Assembly: GCA_002081555.1 (NCBI GenBank)
Contig: MZNV01002190.1
Span: 1 to 29,745, forward strand
Length of the DNA: 29,745 nt
Direction: 5' to 3'
DNA from: Protostelium mycophagum
Lineage: Eukaryota; Evosea; Variosea; Protosteliida; Protosteliaceae
Positions 1-11,093 of this stretch are shown one piece after another; positions within the stretch are counted from its first letter, which is position 1, and each line of letters opens with the position of its first letter. The notes below the pieces were generated by a model that did not search any database, was not told the origin of the DNA, and saw nothing but the letters and a program-made list of their open reading frames with translations. Position numbers and translations under genes: made by a program.

Positions 1-54
1 CCTGCCTGCAGACATTCTCTAAAATGTACTTGACTAACTCTGCCTCTTGCTTAG

Positions 55-285
55 GTGGCATCAGTGGTGTTCACTCTTGTATTCGTAAAGTATGTTTTGG
101 TCATGTTGGTCGCTCTGGTGCTGAAAGGACGGCCGGCCGGTCTTCGGTTTTGGTCTCAGCGCAGATCTGCGACAACAAGCTCTTTTCAATTTCCACAAAT
201 CATCACATTAAATCAGATATTAATACCTTCGATGGGAAATAAAGACTCCAAACAATCACAGCCGATCGACTGCAACAAAAGATGA
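55..285 (+). CDS. 3' terminal exon of a membrane protein (partial)
   Basis: The frame opens directly after a good 3' splice site (tgcctcttgcttag, ending at 54) and runs 76 codons to TGA at 283-285. The first 24 or so residues are strongly hydrophobic (VASVVFTLVFVKYVLVMLVA) and are followed by Lys/Arg and a polar tail, which looks like a final membrane helix with a cytoplasmic C-terminus. The rest of the gene lies upstream of the window, so the family cannot be named. The sequence AATAAA occurs at 238-243 inside this frame, and another frame of the same exon stops at 240-242, so the reading frame is not certain. Bases 286-504 hold no further gene and are probably the upstream region of the next one. 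Confidence 0.45.
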   Translation: MASVVFTLVFVKYVLVMLVALVLKGRPAGLRFWSQRRSATTSSFQFPQIITLNQILIPSMGNKDSKQSQPIDCNKR

Positions 286-504
286 GATGAGAGCGCAGCG
301 GGACCAAAATGCAGAAAACTCGCAATCTGAGGGGCATTTTACCAGCTTGTTGGCCACAAAGAGCTCTCATTTCATGCCAATAATGCCTAGGTCCGACATG
401 CCAGTGTCGCCGCGGTGCAACGCTAGTGGAAAACTCTTTCTACAAAGCACACGCCGGCGTCGGCTTGCGTTTTAATTCTCCTGAAGATCACAATTTTTTG
501 CAAG

Positions 505-2944
505 ATGGAATCAGCAGCTGTGACAGAACAACCAACTCTCAATGTGAATTACTCTTAAGAGTGAGAAATCCTTGTTCATTTCTGACCTGTGAAGATTGCT
601 GTGGAGGGTTGCGCTCATGGCGATCTCGACATCATATACGACACGCTGCGCCTGATGGAAAGAGAGAAGGGAAAGAAAATAGATTTATTGATTTGCTGCG
701 GTGATTTTCAGGTGCCTTCTCAATGATGATCTTTACTTTTAACGATTTTTAATGACCCTGACGAAAAATGAAGGCTGTCCGAAATGATCAAGACCTTCTC
801 TGCATGGCGGTGCCAGGAAAATTCAGAGAGTTGAAAGAGTTTCATCGGTATTATTCAGGAGAGAAGATAGCACCTTACCTCACACTCTTTGTCGGTGGTA
901 ATCATGAGGCCTCTAATCACCTCTATGAGCTGTGAGTTTTGTTCGATATCTCATCAATATCCCTCAGAAAACATAAATTTACAAAAAAATGAAATGTCCA
1001 GGCCGTATGGAGGTTGGGTGGCACCGAATATTTATTACATGGGGTTCTCTAATGTCTTAAACTTTGCTGGCATCAGAATCGCCGGGTTGACTGGAATCTT
1101 CAAAGGTCCAGATTTCCAAAAAGGTGGATATCTTGGAATTCTTTCTATAAATAGATCTTGTACTGGACATTTAGTGTCATTTAATCACAACTCTAAAAAC
1201 GAAACCAACACACCTAGGGCATCATGAGAAATTCCCATTTAACAATGATGATATCAGATCATTTTACCATGTCAGACAGATGGACACGTTCAAATTAGAG
1301 CAGGTAGATTCCACGGAAATTTCACTGTTTTTTCATTGGTATTAGAAGTCTGAAAGTCTGAATCTCCCAGATAAGGAAACCACTGGATATTTTCGTGAGT
1401 CACGATTGGCCCAGAGGGATAACAGACTATGGTGACAAGGAGAGGTGCGTCTACAACGTTGTATTTACACTGGTATTTTAGTCGTGTTGATTGTTGGAGG
1501 GATCTGGAAGATCAAAAGTCTCGAGATATTAAGAAGGTCTGCGGCTTCGCTGTCTACAATACATATTATACGTAATATTTTTTAGCCAAAACTGCACCTG
1601 TAAATAAGTCGTAAAAATAAAAATAAAAAATATTATAAGGTTATTTCGCTTCAAGCCATTCCTGAGAGATGACCCAAACTTCGGTAACCCCGTAACTATG
1701 GAGTTATTACGAAGTTTGAGACCGAATTATTGGTTCTCAGCACACATGCACGCAAAGTTCGCGGCAATTGTAGAGCATCCAGATGTGGAGGGGGCTAAAA
1801 ATTCCACGAAATTTCTGGCTCTAAGCAAAGTGCTTCCAAGAGCTGAATTTCTGCAAGTGAGTTTCATTGAAATGAGAACTTGGATTTTTGGAGAGAAAAC
1901 TAAAAATTTCCGGGAATTTGCAAAATTATTTTTCTGCGACTCTCGTCCCTTCAAGTCACGGTTCCATACCACTTTTTTTCGCGGTTATTACCGCACTTTC
2001 AAATCACAAATTTGCCACAGCTTTATGTAAATAATGTCACAATCCTTTATTTCGAAATAATAAAAATAGGTGGTGGAGTTTCCTCACAATGGAGATGCCA
2101 AAGAGTTTAGTTACGACCCAGAGTGGCTCGGAATTCTTGTCAATACTAAGGACCACATGTCAGGTAATTTTCCGTGAAATTTCGTCAAAATTTCTTCGTG
2201 GGAAAAATTCAATCAAATGGAATTCGATTATTTACTGAGCTAAAAATAGATTCCGCACAGCGTATCCGCATGCCGATCGGAAATTTCAGCGTTAATAATG
2301 GTCTGGTGGATCTTTTGGCGGGAGAAATTTCGCTGAAAGTTCCCTCCAATTTTGTTCGCACCGCGCACAGCACAGACCCAGACGTGCCTTTTCTTTCATT
2401 AACAAACGGTAAGAATTTTCAATTTTGATATAAAAAATATTTTTTATTTTTCAATATTAAAAAGAAAATTGGGTTCTACAACGATGTAAATTGACAAAAT
2501 ACAGAAGAAGAGAATCCTCAAACAGTGGAAATATTGAAGATGCTGCAACAAGCCTCTTCAGTTGTCGGAAAATTTGGAGAAAATTCCACAAACGTAGAGA
2601 CGAATCCAGCATCTACAATTACATCTACAACGGACAGTACCGCCCCAATCGAAAATTCTGAGGAAATTGATCTTGACGGAGATTTCGACGAAGAGGTCAC
2701 TTTTCATTTCTCATTTACTCTATAAAATTACGGTTACAACCGCCTTTTTCACGGTTATTACCGTCCTCTTCGAAATGTACTGATCCAGTACAAAATTCAA
2801 TTTAAAAATATTTTAATGATTATTTTTGTTGATTTGTTGTAGATTACGCCTGCTGTCGATACAACTGCCATTGTAGATCCGCCAGCTTCTGACACAAAGA
2901 GACCCAAGTTGAGTTTACCCCCCCCTGTACATTCCCAACAATAA
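505..2944 (+). CDS. DBR1: RNA lariat debranching enzyme
   Basis: Metallophosphoesterase that cuts the 2'-5' branch of excised intron lariats in the nucleus. Modelled exons: 505-543, 595-711, 774-931, 1002-1123, 1218-1303, 1371-1444, 1640-1856, 2070-2163, 2250-2408, 2505-2695, 2843-2944, giving 452 residues in frame. The metal-binding motifs of the family are all present in order: CAHGDLD near residue 17, CCGDFQ near 48-52, GNHEASNHL near 95, SHDWPRG (His185) and SAHMHAKF (His234 and His236). The DBR1-specific stretches [12 protein letters not shown] and [12 protein letters not shown] are also clear, as is the C-terminal DBR1 domain ([11 protein letters not shown]). The tail is acidic and Thr/Ser-rich. 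The first exon is short and less certain than the rest; it was chosen because its 51-nt intron joins in frame. The 3' end converges on the next gene, with stops 41 bases apart. Confidence 0.95.
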
Positions 2945-2985
2945 TGTCTCGTTGTAGATGTCATCTATCTCATCTCTTGCTTTTA

Positions 2986-5046
2986 TTATCGAAGGCGGAG
3001 GAGTGCGTCTCTCAATTTTGTAAAGTTGGGCGATCCAACACCTGTCACGGGGTCCCACCCTGAGGCACAGTTAAATCCGCTCTTGCAACAGACAGGCTTC
3101 TCTGGTGGTGATGTCAAGCAGCGGTTGTTACCCTCCTACTCACGTCAGTGTCAAATTCGTCAAATTGACACGTGTCAAAGGTGTAACACTTACTGTGATG
3201 TCGTTAAAGATCCCTGGCGTTGTAGATGCGAGCTGGTAGATTGCAGGGTTGACGAAGCCGAGGGGTGCTTTTCCGGCATTGAGCCTCTCCGAGTTGATCA
3301 ACGTGATCATCCCCGCGATGACAGGGGTGGAGGCCGAAGTACCAGATATCCCTTGTTCTTGTCCCCCTGAAGATGTCATCATGATATCACAACTGAAAGA
3401 ATGAGTGTGATACCTATTCTGACATTGTAAGAATGGCCCATGGCAGATATATCAGGGTATCCTCTACCCGTGAAAGAAAACTGAGAAAAGGGGGGTAATT
3501 CACTCGTGTTCCCGGAATACAAGTATTTGTACACCGCGTCGCGCTGCCACGAGGGGAGAGGAAATTGTCCGGAAAAACCGCCCCCGGTAGTGATCTGGCC
3601 TCCAGCATCTGATGTGCAAGCTCTCTCTGAGGTCTGACCCATTTCGGGGCCCTGCGTCGCCCCGACAGTCAGTACGTACGGGCATGTGGCGGGAAAAGAA
3701 GGTGTGTAACCGCCTGCAATAATATGAGTTGAATGCGATTTTACCTCACAAAAGATTTAAAAAGTCTCACATTGGGCGATGTCGTCTTTGGCCAGATAAT
3801 TCGCGACACCATCATCGCCTGAAGAGACCACGATTGTAACTCCTCTCAGGGATAACTTGCAAGCCTCCAACGAGAATCTCGTCATGTGTTCGGCTGGGAC
3901 TAGATGCTCCACGGCTCCGTAGGAAATAGAGTGGACCAGAGGGGGTGAGGGGGAGGAAGCCACTGCCATGATCCAGTCTAAAAATGGATCTTGGGAATCT
4001 GTGGGGATGGACCAATAGGTGGTAGTCGCATTTTGGGCTGTTGAAGTGAGGTACTGAATGTCTAAAGCACCTTCTGAACAATTATCCACACTGACAGTAC
4101 ACTGTTCATGTCAAAAACCACGTATCGTTGTAGACGGGTCTACTTACGGCTTTCGGTGAGTTTCTGCCTATGACACTTGTAACAGGTGAGGGGACAAGGT
4201 TGTGTTTGTTCTGGAAGTATGACAGGTCGGCGGGGTCAAAACTCTGTTGTAAAGCGGCAAATACAGACTGGGAGGCGGCGGGATTATTCACAACTGGTTT
4301 TTGGACTGTACAAGTGAATGAGAAAGTGGACAGATGTAATGCGAACATACTGTTGTAGTAGCTGAAGAGAAGACCTGGGGTAACTTGGTTGTTTGCCGCT
4401 CTGGTGTGGGCCACGATGTGAGCTTTGTGCAGAGGAAAAGAGACTGTATTCGACACAAAATCTACATACTGCTCCAACTGTACAAGTGAGCTATTGAAGG
4501 GTTTTTTTATCACCTCAGCAGGAACGATGTAGCTTGAGGTTCTGAACAATATGGAGCGGGTTGTTTTGGAATAAAACCTCAAGAATTTGGCCCCCAACAA
4601 CGTCTCCAGAGTGCGGACGCGCGTTGTGATGGACGTAAATTCTCCGCGTGTGTCTCCCCGAAGTCCGTGAGATCTGAGGTAATTCTGGATGTGCTGTGTG
4701 GCTTCTGGATTGTTAAAGGTGTTTTGAATTTTGGAGAAGTCAGGGTACAGCCCGTACTGCGGACTGTCAGGGTGGCTTGCCTAAAAGCCGTAAGTCTCCA
4801 GAATGTTCATGAAAAGCTCAGACATACGAGTTGTAGATAGGACTCGCAAGTGTCGGCGGCGTGAGGTTGAGGTCGGGCGGCAAAGGTAACCGTGTGAAAT
4901 GCTTCGGGTTCTGCTGGACCCTTCAAGACCCAGTCAGTTCCTGGTAAGTTCCCCCCTTTGAATACATCCTCCAGAGGTTGTACAATGGAGAATCGACGGG
5001 CGTGTGTGGCGGCAAAAATGAATAGAAGGCAATACCCGAATTTCAT
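2986..5046 (-). CDS. Tripeptidyl-peptidase I-like sedolisin protease (S53)
   Basis: Acid serine-carboxyl peptidase of the lysosomal TPP1/CLN2 type, which removes tripeptides from unfolded proteins. Exons on the minus strand: 5046-4828, 4780-4351, 4305-4148, 4101-3771, 3713-3414, 3366-3194, 3135-2986, giving 586 residues (human TPP1 has 563). It starts with a signal peptide (MKFGYCLLFIFAATHA), then a prodomain (SPQYGLYPDFSKI). Catalytic residues are seen as Glu279 and Asp283 in SEGALDIQYL, Asp365 in VSSGDDGVA and Ser490 in ISGTSAST. The calcium-site region near the C-terminus is present (FNDITE and GWDPVTG). It looks intact and active. AATAAA follows immediately after the stop codon, so the 3' UTR should be very short and abuts that of DBR1. 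Confidence 0.95.
3165..3178. repeat. 14-bp perfect palindrome TTGACACGTGTCAA in an intron
   Basis: Self-complementary 14-mer inside the last intron (3136-3193) of the protease gene, with an E-box-like CACGTG core. It overlaps the likely branch region, so it may be incidental. Confidence 0.6.
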
Positions 5047-5682
5047 CTATATAAGATCAGGAGAAGGTGGTGGAATGATCCAAACTACCTAATGGAGGTA
5101 ATGATTATGATCGGAAAAAAGAGCTCGTGATGATTTTTGAGATGATGAAAAAGTAATGAGTTGCGGTACAAAGAAGATGGTAAGTATTCGTCGTGAGCGT
5201 AGGCGTAGTCGTGCGTGCGTGCGTGAAGTTGTGAGAATGATTTGCGTTCAGAACAGAGTCTCTGGAAGACCTCCAGAGGACGGATTTCCTCCGACACGAT
5301 GACGTGAGGTTCACGGAAACAGGTAAAAACTGATCAAGTTGAGAAGTCAGCATTTCACTTTGATTGATTTCAGACACCAGAAACAATTCAACACACGGAA
5401 GAGCCAATTGGAAAAATCGAAGCAATGCTGATTTTTCGCGAAAAAACAAAAACTATACACAATCCGCCTGAAGCTACTTGTGCATTCTATGCCAGACGAT
5501 TTAGACTGGAATCATTGTTTGTTCAAAGATCTTATTGATGATTAACGACGTCGCACACGAATTGGGATTTTTCATAGCGTATCTTAAACATTTCTACAGT
5601 TGCAGAAACATCAATTCGGGCAAGGAAACTTCAGACGTTGCCACTGATTTATTTTTAAGGTAGAACGAGTTCATTTATTGTT
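5047..5682. other. Gap between two minus-strand genes; unresolved
   Basis: The region holds the upstream sequence of the protease gene and the 3' flank of the LPMO-like gene. A TATATAA at 5048 points to the plus strand, and splice-like signals follow (gtaagtattcg near 5179, gtaaaaactg near 5323, tttgattgatttcag ending near 5372). An open stretch ends in PDDLDWNHCLFKDLIDD before a TAA near 5541. I could not join these into one consistent reading frame. A short plus-strand gene or non-coding transcript is possible. Minus-strand open frames here look like chance. Confidence 0.3.
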
Positions 5683-6972
5683 TTAAACACAGAATGGGAC
5701 ATTGTTGATCAGTTTGCATGTGTGACAAGCGGCTATCTCCACCCACTTTAAGTCTGCACCGCAAATAACTGTATTCTTTGAGCTGCATTTGAGATGGAAA
5801 AACAAACCTATTTTGTTGTTGTGAGTGCAGTCGTATTTTCCTCCGGCAGGGCAAGCAGCTCCTACACTTCCACCTCCGTTAGGATCAGGCTGTGGTTGGG
5901 GTTGAGTTGGGTTAGGCTGTGGTTGAGGGTCGGGCTGGTGACATGTCAAACTTTGTCGAAAAGTGCCAGACTCACGTTACTACCACCACCTTGGTATGCG
6001 TACTTCTTATTGACATTGTTACCCTCGGGACATTGCGGGGTGCTATGGGTAGGAGAGGCCATCTTCAACCAACTCAGTACTTATTCTTATCAACACAAAC
6101 TATAATACCGTTGGGGCAGTCACACCTTGAAATCCTCCAGCAGACCAGGGATTTCTGTAGCTGGCTCCATCATTGGAGATGTGGCCTGGCATGGAGATCA
6201 AGGGGGTGGGGATATTCCCTGTACTCTTTGAGACCGGTTTTTGGGTTCCGAAACGTACCTCCGTTGCAACCATGGATCTTGATGTCGGCACATTGAGCTG
6301 AGAAGGTCAGACTCAAGTTCCAAAATACATCTAATGACTTACAGAAAAACTCAACAGAGGGGTAGAGGTGAAGAGCGTACCATTCCCATCTTGAATCAAT
6401 CAGAAATTGATAATCGTGATGCGCGACCCATTACCTCAAAACACAATGTTCACAAGAAGGAAGGTATTCAGGAATATACAAAGGAGCTCCGTCGACGATG
6501 TACTCTGATGGTTGTGAGAAAAGAAGTGATCGGGTCAAGTCCACTTACGCTTGCAGTCATACATCTCAGCAAATCTAAACCATCTCATCTCGCTGGAGCT
6601 GGTGGCATTACCATCGTAACTGATATAGAAAGAGCAGTCCCCAACATGCTTGGCATTGATCTTCCATCTGAGATCGATGGTTTGTCCTGTTAGACGTCAG
6701 CATGTGGTGTTGTTGAGAGTTGTACCGGCAGTGACAGTAGTTCTGGGTGCGGATCCACGCTGACCACGGCACACAAACGCCTGTAATATTTAATCCGGTC
6801 GTATACATGATGGGCCTCTCACATCGTCGGATGCACTCATGACGGGTCCATTATCAGTCACCATTGGACTGAGTCCAAGCACAGACCATCTTGGAGGAGG
6901 AACAGTCAAGTAGCCATGTCCATATACACAAGCAAAGAGAGCAAGAGATAGAAGGACTGTGGAGCCTCTCAT
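5683..6972 (-). CDS. Secreted LPMO-like / chitin-binding type-4 protein
   Basis: Probably a copper-dependent lytic polysaccharide monooxygenase of the AA10/AA15 kind, acting outside the cell on chitin or cellulose. Exons: 6972-6823, 6780-6726, 6686-6549, 6504-6435, 6389-6343, 6297-6259, 6218-6109, 6062-5976, 5934-5683; 315 residues in frame. An 18-residue signal peptide ends just before His19 in HGYLTVPPPR, as required for an N-terminal histidine brace; His82 in NAKHVGDCSFYI is the natural second ligand. RWEWYALHL and ISNDGASYRNPW resemble the core of such domains. A Pro/Gln linker (PDPQPQPNPTQPQPQ) from about residue 233 leads to a Cys-rich C-terminal module of about 60 residues that I do not recognise and that may bind polysaccharide. 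AATAAA follows the stop. The family call is by eye; the substrate is unknown. Confidence 0.75.
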
Positions 6973-7196
6973 GGCTGCTGTTGGAATGATATTGAACCAC
7001 GAGTAAAAACAAACTCTCCGAATGAATTAACGTAACCGCTCGGTTCTTAACGAGTTCTGAGATTTCCGCGGGTACATCCATCACTTGATTTTTCCGGTTA
7101 TGTCTTCGGGCACTCCGATCTCGACTTCTCCGCGGATGTCAAATAGCTATCACCTTCATGTCATCAGATGCGATTCCTCATTGTACATGGAACTCT
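6973..7196. other. Intergenic region upstream of the LPMO-like gene
   Basis: Holds the promoter side of the LPMO-like gene and the 3' flank of the next minus-strand gene. No gene or clear element was seen. Confidence 0.5.
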
Positions 7197-10173
7197 TTAT
7201 TTTCTGATCATCTGTGGATGCATGTTTTCATCATTCCGCATGATGTTTATGTTTTTAGAAGCACAGCCGGGGCAGTAGTGCTTGTTTCGGTCCGTTGTAG
7301 TCGGGGGACGCCTGTCCGAGCAGGCACAGCATGACAAGGAGGATGACATCTGACATTGATTGTGTCCGCAATTCTTGAGCTGTACAGTTTGAGACTTGAT
7401 GAGAATATGGGTTTCCAAAAATAGAACTTGCCTTCTGCCCGGTTGGACCGATTATTTGTGACGGGGGGATTCTTTGAGGTACAGGTTGGTTGTAGCCAGG
7501 GTGCGTCTGTGATGACGTCATCATAAGATTCTCGGAATTTTCAACAAAGACAGAAACTTACATTCATTTGTGGAATAAAGTTTTGTGCTCTCGACATCGA
7601 GTTATAAAGCTGTTGTAGAGCTGTCTGCGCCCCCATAGCCTGGTTCTGTTCCCGCGTCAGCGCCATTTTCAAAATTCAAATCTTACCGCAGCTTGCGCAG
7701 CAGCATTCTCAGCCTTTCTACAACGCGCCTGCATCAATTCGAGCTGCTCTTGCAACGTTTTAACGGTCTTTTCCTTCATCTGCATTCTCAATTTGAAATT
7801 TGAAACCTCTTCTTCGGCGGCATGTGCCTTCAGCCAAACCACTTGCAGTTGGTCCGCGTACCAGCTGTGAATCTCCTGAGCGGACTTTTGGAGTTGCTGC
7901 TTGATTGCAAAATTCTCCGCCATAACTGCAGAGATGCAGACTTTCTGACCATCTACAATGAGGGTATCAGAGTTGGAGGCGGGGGAGAGTGTTTCTTCGG
8001 GAGTCTTCGCCAGTGCCTAGAGATTTCAGCGAAAAGTTTAAACAATCATTATGACGTCACATTAAAAGATGTGATATCACACCTCAAATTTTTGTAGGAC
8101 TTGGACGACCTCCCGATCTTTCTGTTGCGATATCGCTAATGATATCGTGGAGCATTGTAGATATGATATCTCTGATATCTTTGACAGTATCTCTTCTGGT
8201 GTTCTTAACAGATCCTGTTGTAAAATTCTAGAAAGAATTAAGACGATCTACAACGAGTCAGATGTCAGAAATTCAAGGTTTGCTGATCATCTACAACTTG
8301 CCTTGCTCTGGCTCTGCTCCCTGCGCTGCAACCACTGCTGCACGGAAGAGACTTTAGACATGAAAAGACGGATCACTTCGCGTAATGATTCGTCATCCGA
8401 TGCGCCATCATCCATAAAGGCCTTGATGAGCCTCCCTTCATCCCATTCTTTTTTAGTGTCTGTGGGGCTTCTCACTGATGACGTCATCATAATTGTCTTT
8501 AAAATATCAAGTTTTATTTTTATAAAGAAAATCGAATTTCAAAAATGGAAAATATTCTCGGTATTTTACCTTGTGACTTGTCTTGGCTGCTTGTAGACGT
8601 GGGTGTCGTATTGGTATCAGATACGGGCGAGTCTACTGACCGAGTTCCACACGTCCACATGGAAGAATAGTCGTACAAAAACAGTCCCAATCTATTGTAC
8701 TTGATCAGAGTTCGGTAATACCACAAATCTGTATGGAGCAACTACAAATTTATATACGGCAAAGCCACAAGCACATCCAGGAATAAACTGATTTTGTACA
8801 ATGAATATTACCGAGCCAAAGCAGCAATGAGGTACATGACGTCACCGCCATATTGCAGAATGGACTCCGCGTGGCCTCCGATTACGGTGGTCAAGATCTT
8901 TCGGTAAGAACCGTGGAAACTTCTCGTCAAGGAAGGCAACCTGCGGCGGTCAAGATGAGAATTCTCGTGTCTACAACGAGTCCACCTCAGGTTCACAATG
9001 GCAGATTTCTTTTCAAGAGGACGTGCGGGGGTAGCCAGCATTTTTTTCACTTCTGTGGCCGAATCCAACTCGGCCATGAATCGTTGTTGAGCGTCCTGTG
9101 ATGACGTCATCTTTCGTCATTATTTCGAGTTGAAAATCAAATGGTACCTCGACTGTACCGGGAGTGATGTCCCTGCGTAACGGCTTCCTCTTTAAACTTG
9201 AGGGCCCGAGTGGCGTAATGATCAAATGATCCATCACATTCTCGAGATCTGCCATCTTCGCGTCTGGTTGTAGTCCGAAGCCGGGGGTCTTTGGGGTCTT
9301 CAACACCTATGATGGTCATGAGATGTTCTAATTTTGGTGGAGGAGAATGTCTGCATTGAAAGGCACATACTCTGGGCGTCTGAAGAGTCTGTGGTGTCTT
9401 GTGTTTGTCGGTGTGTTTTGCTTTTTTCACAAACTTTCTCGGGGTAATGTAAGGTGCCGGCTCTCCATTTGTGATCTGAAATGGATCAGAAGTTAATGAG
9501 GAATGCAGGCGAACCTTAAGGTACATGTTTTCCATATATTTCTCTCTTTCTTGTTTTTGTTGTTGATTTCTCGCGCGCACAGAGGCCTTCCAGAGTGAGT
9601 ATGAGGCTAAAAGATGATCGTGAATTACCTCGATTTGCATTTGTTTGTACGGATCTTCGAGATCAGTGTTTTGATATTCTAAAGGAGCGGGATCATCATC
9701 CTCTGCCCCTTCATCCAAATCGATCTCATCTGTCTATAATTTTCAGAGAAGATATAATCTATGACCTCACCTCTTGTTTATATTCTCCATGAACTGTGAT
9801 GACCGGTGCTTCGAGTTCATCTTCCTCTTCCTCTTCATCGACGATCTCCTCTTCCTCATCTTCAATCTCTTCGGAATCACCCTCTTTCTCTTCTCCTTCC
9901 CCATCCTCTGCATTTTTTCAGTTTGTTTTCTGTACATTCCGAATTACCATCGTCATCTATGAGCTGAGACACGTCTGCTTCTCCTTCAGATTCTACACTC
10001 TCCGCCTCGCTATTGCTTTCGATATCTTCTTCGTCGCTGCCAACTATGATCTGTTGAATAAAATCTGGCTCATTTTGGCAGTTCTCGATCACGGGAAGAG
10101 ATTGCTCGAGAGCTTCAGGTTTCGTGCCAACAGGGCCAATGAATTTGGGCACGATCCTCCTTGAGTTTGTCAT
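7197..10173 (-). CDS. Unassigned acidic coiled-coil protein with Cys-rich tail
   Basis: Not recognised. Exons: 10173-9948, 9907-9771, 9733-9629, 9586-9515, 9475-9371, 9306-9148, 9095-8997, 8940-8886, 8728-8570, 8474-8302, 8214-8083, 8016-7687, 7645-7562, 7506-7432, 7379-7197; 697 residues with every junction in frame. Order along the protein: a polar start; a long Glu/Asp-rich stretch (about residues 50-120); a basic Thr-Pro region (TPQTLQTPR, LKTPKTPG); a more conserved-looking middle (VAFLDEKFPRFLPKDLDH, then LWYYRTLIKYNRLGLFLYDY); an Asp/Glu patch; a coiled coil (MQMKEKTVKTLQEQLELM); and a C-terminal Cys cluster (CGHNQC, CCACSDRRPPTTTDRN, YCPGC) that could bind zinc. This looks like a nuclear scaffold. 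Two introns appear to be GC-AG. AATAAA overlaps the stop. The boundaries around 8886-8940 are the weakest. Confidence 0.7.
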
Positions 10174-10294
10174 TGATTTCGAATGCCAAAGGATGAATTT
10201 GAAACTTGGCGGGAAAGCAATTTACGTACTCGTGAGACTACAACGAGAAGGCGTTTGGCTGCAGTTCCCAAAATCTCGACCAACACAAGCCTCA

Positions 10295-10821
10295 ATGACA
10301 TCACGCGCACTCATTCTACTTTCTTTATTTTCTTTCGCATTGGCAGGAGGTACGAGAAATGCGAATCACACGATACTCAAGTTTTGAAGGGCCTGAGATG
10401 TTTTTCGTCCCAACCATTAGCATCATAGTCGGAGGTTTGACAACTACACACAATAATGTGTGACCTTTTCAGTTGCGATTTTGATCATTTTTATATGTCT
10501 TTGCATTCGCGTTCAGCGCCGCCGTCGACAACACTATGATGCTCTCCTCTATAATGGTAACTGATTCAAACCATCAGCAAATCAATAATTACAGGATGCC
10601 ATACTGAACCAGTTTGTCATTCGCCCCCATACTGTGCGGAGACCAGTTATGTAGTGGTCACAAATCCATCACCACAGCCATACATCACTACTCAACCTTT
10701 TGGAGCCAGCGCTTTACCTCCAAACTTTCAATCACAAAATACTGCAGCTTATCAACCATATCCTTCATACCAGCCATACGACCCGAGGACTGCTCCTTCT
10801 GCTCCAAGCGACATCTCTTAA
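10295..10821 (+). CDS. Small single-pass membrane protein with Pro/Tyr-rich tail
   Basis: Exons 10295-10349, 10390-10434, 10473-10556 and 10595-10821 give 136 residues; the three introns are 38-40 nt. An N-terminal signal peptide (MTSRALILLSLFSFALAG) leaves only a few residues before a transmembrane helix (FFVPTISIIVGVAILIIFIC), a stop-transfer Arg run (RVQRRRR), a few Cys residues (CHTEPVCHSPPYC) and a cytoplasmic tail rich in Pro, Tyr and Gln (QPYPSYQPYDPR). The layout recalls small adaptor-type membrane proteins with PY-like tails, such as Shisa or VOPP1 types, but that is only a resemblance. It is divergent from the preceding gene, with 121 bases between the start codons. Confidence 0.75.
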
Positions 10822-10958
10822 GAAGAAAGTAAAAATACAATCCTTTGTGATTATCATCCTATATGTATCGAAATTTCATGATGGGTGTAAATTGATGGTT
10901 CGTTGTTCATATTAATACAAAGACTCGTTCACAACACCCGCAGTGGAGAGACGACTCT

Positions 10959-10973
10959 CACTCTCTGAGAGTG
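10959..10973. repeat. Inverted repeat CACTCTC-T-GAGAGTG
   Basis: Seven-base arms around one base, in the 272-base region between the small membrane protein and the ABC transporter gene. It lies upstream of the transporter and could be a protein-binding site; no other support. Confidence 0.5.
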
Positions 10974-11093
10974 GCAGGTGTGCGAAATTCCGTCGCATCT
11001 GAACAAAACGTGTTCAGACATGAGAAAACTGAGGGAGATTCTATTCCACGGCTATGTCATCTCGAGAATGCCGTGTGGTCTCATCAAAACACC

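Noticed and set aside
5105-5449. 114-codon minus-strand open frame in the gap after the protease gene
   Set aside because: No domain, no start context, low complexity (TTTPTLTTNTY), and it lies in promoter sequence.
7645-7666. ATG start (MALTREQ) as the beginning of a separate small Cys-rich protein
   Set aside because: It falls inside a well-formed 40-nt intron (gtaagattt to ggaacag) whose removal joins the upstream coiled-coil exon in frame.
8808-8940. QYGGDVMYL read as a nucleotide-cyclase-like motif
   Set aside because: The frame cannot be joined to both neighbours; the alternative frame (VAFLDEKFPRFLPKDL) fits the splice sites and lengths better.
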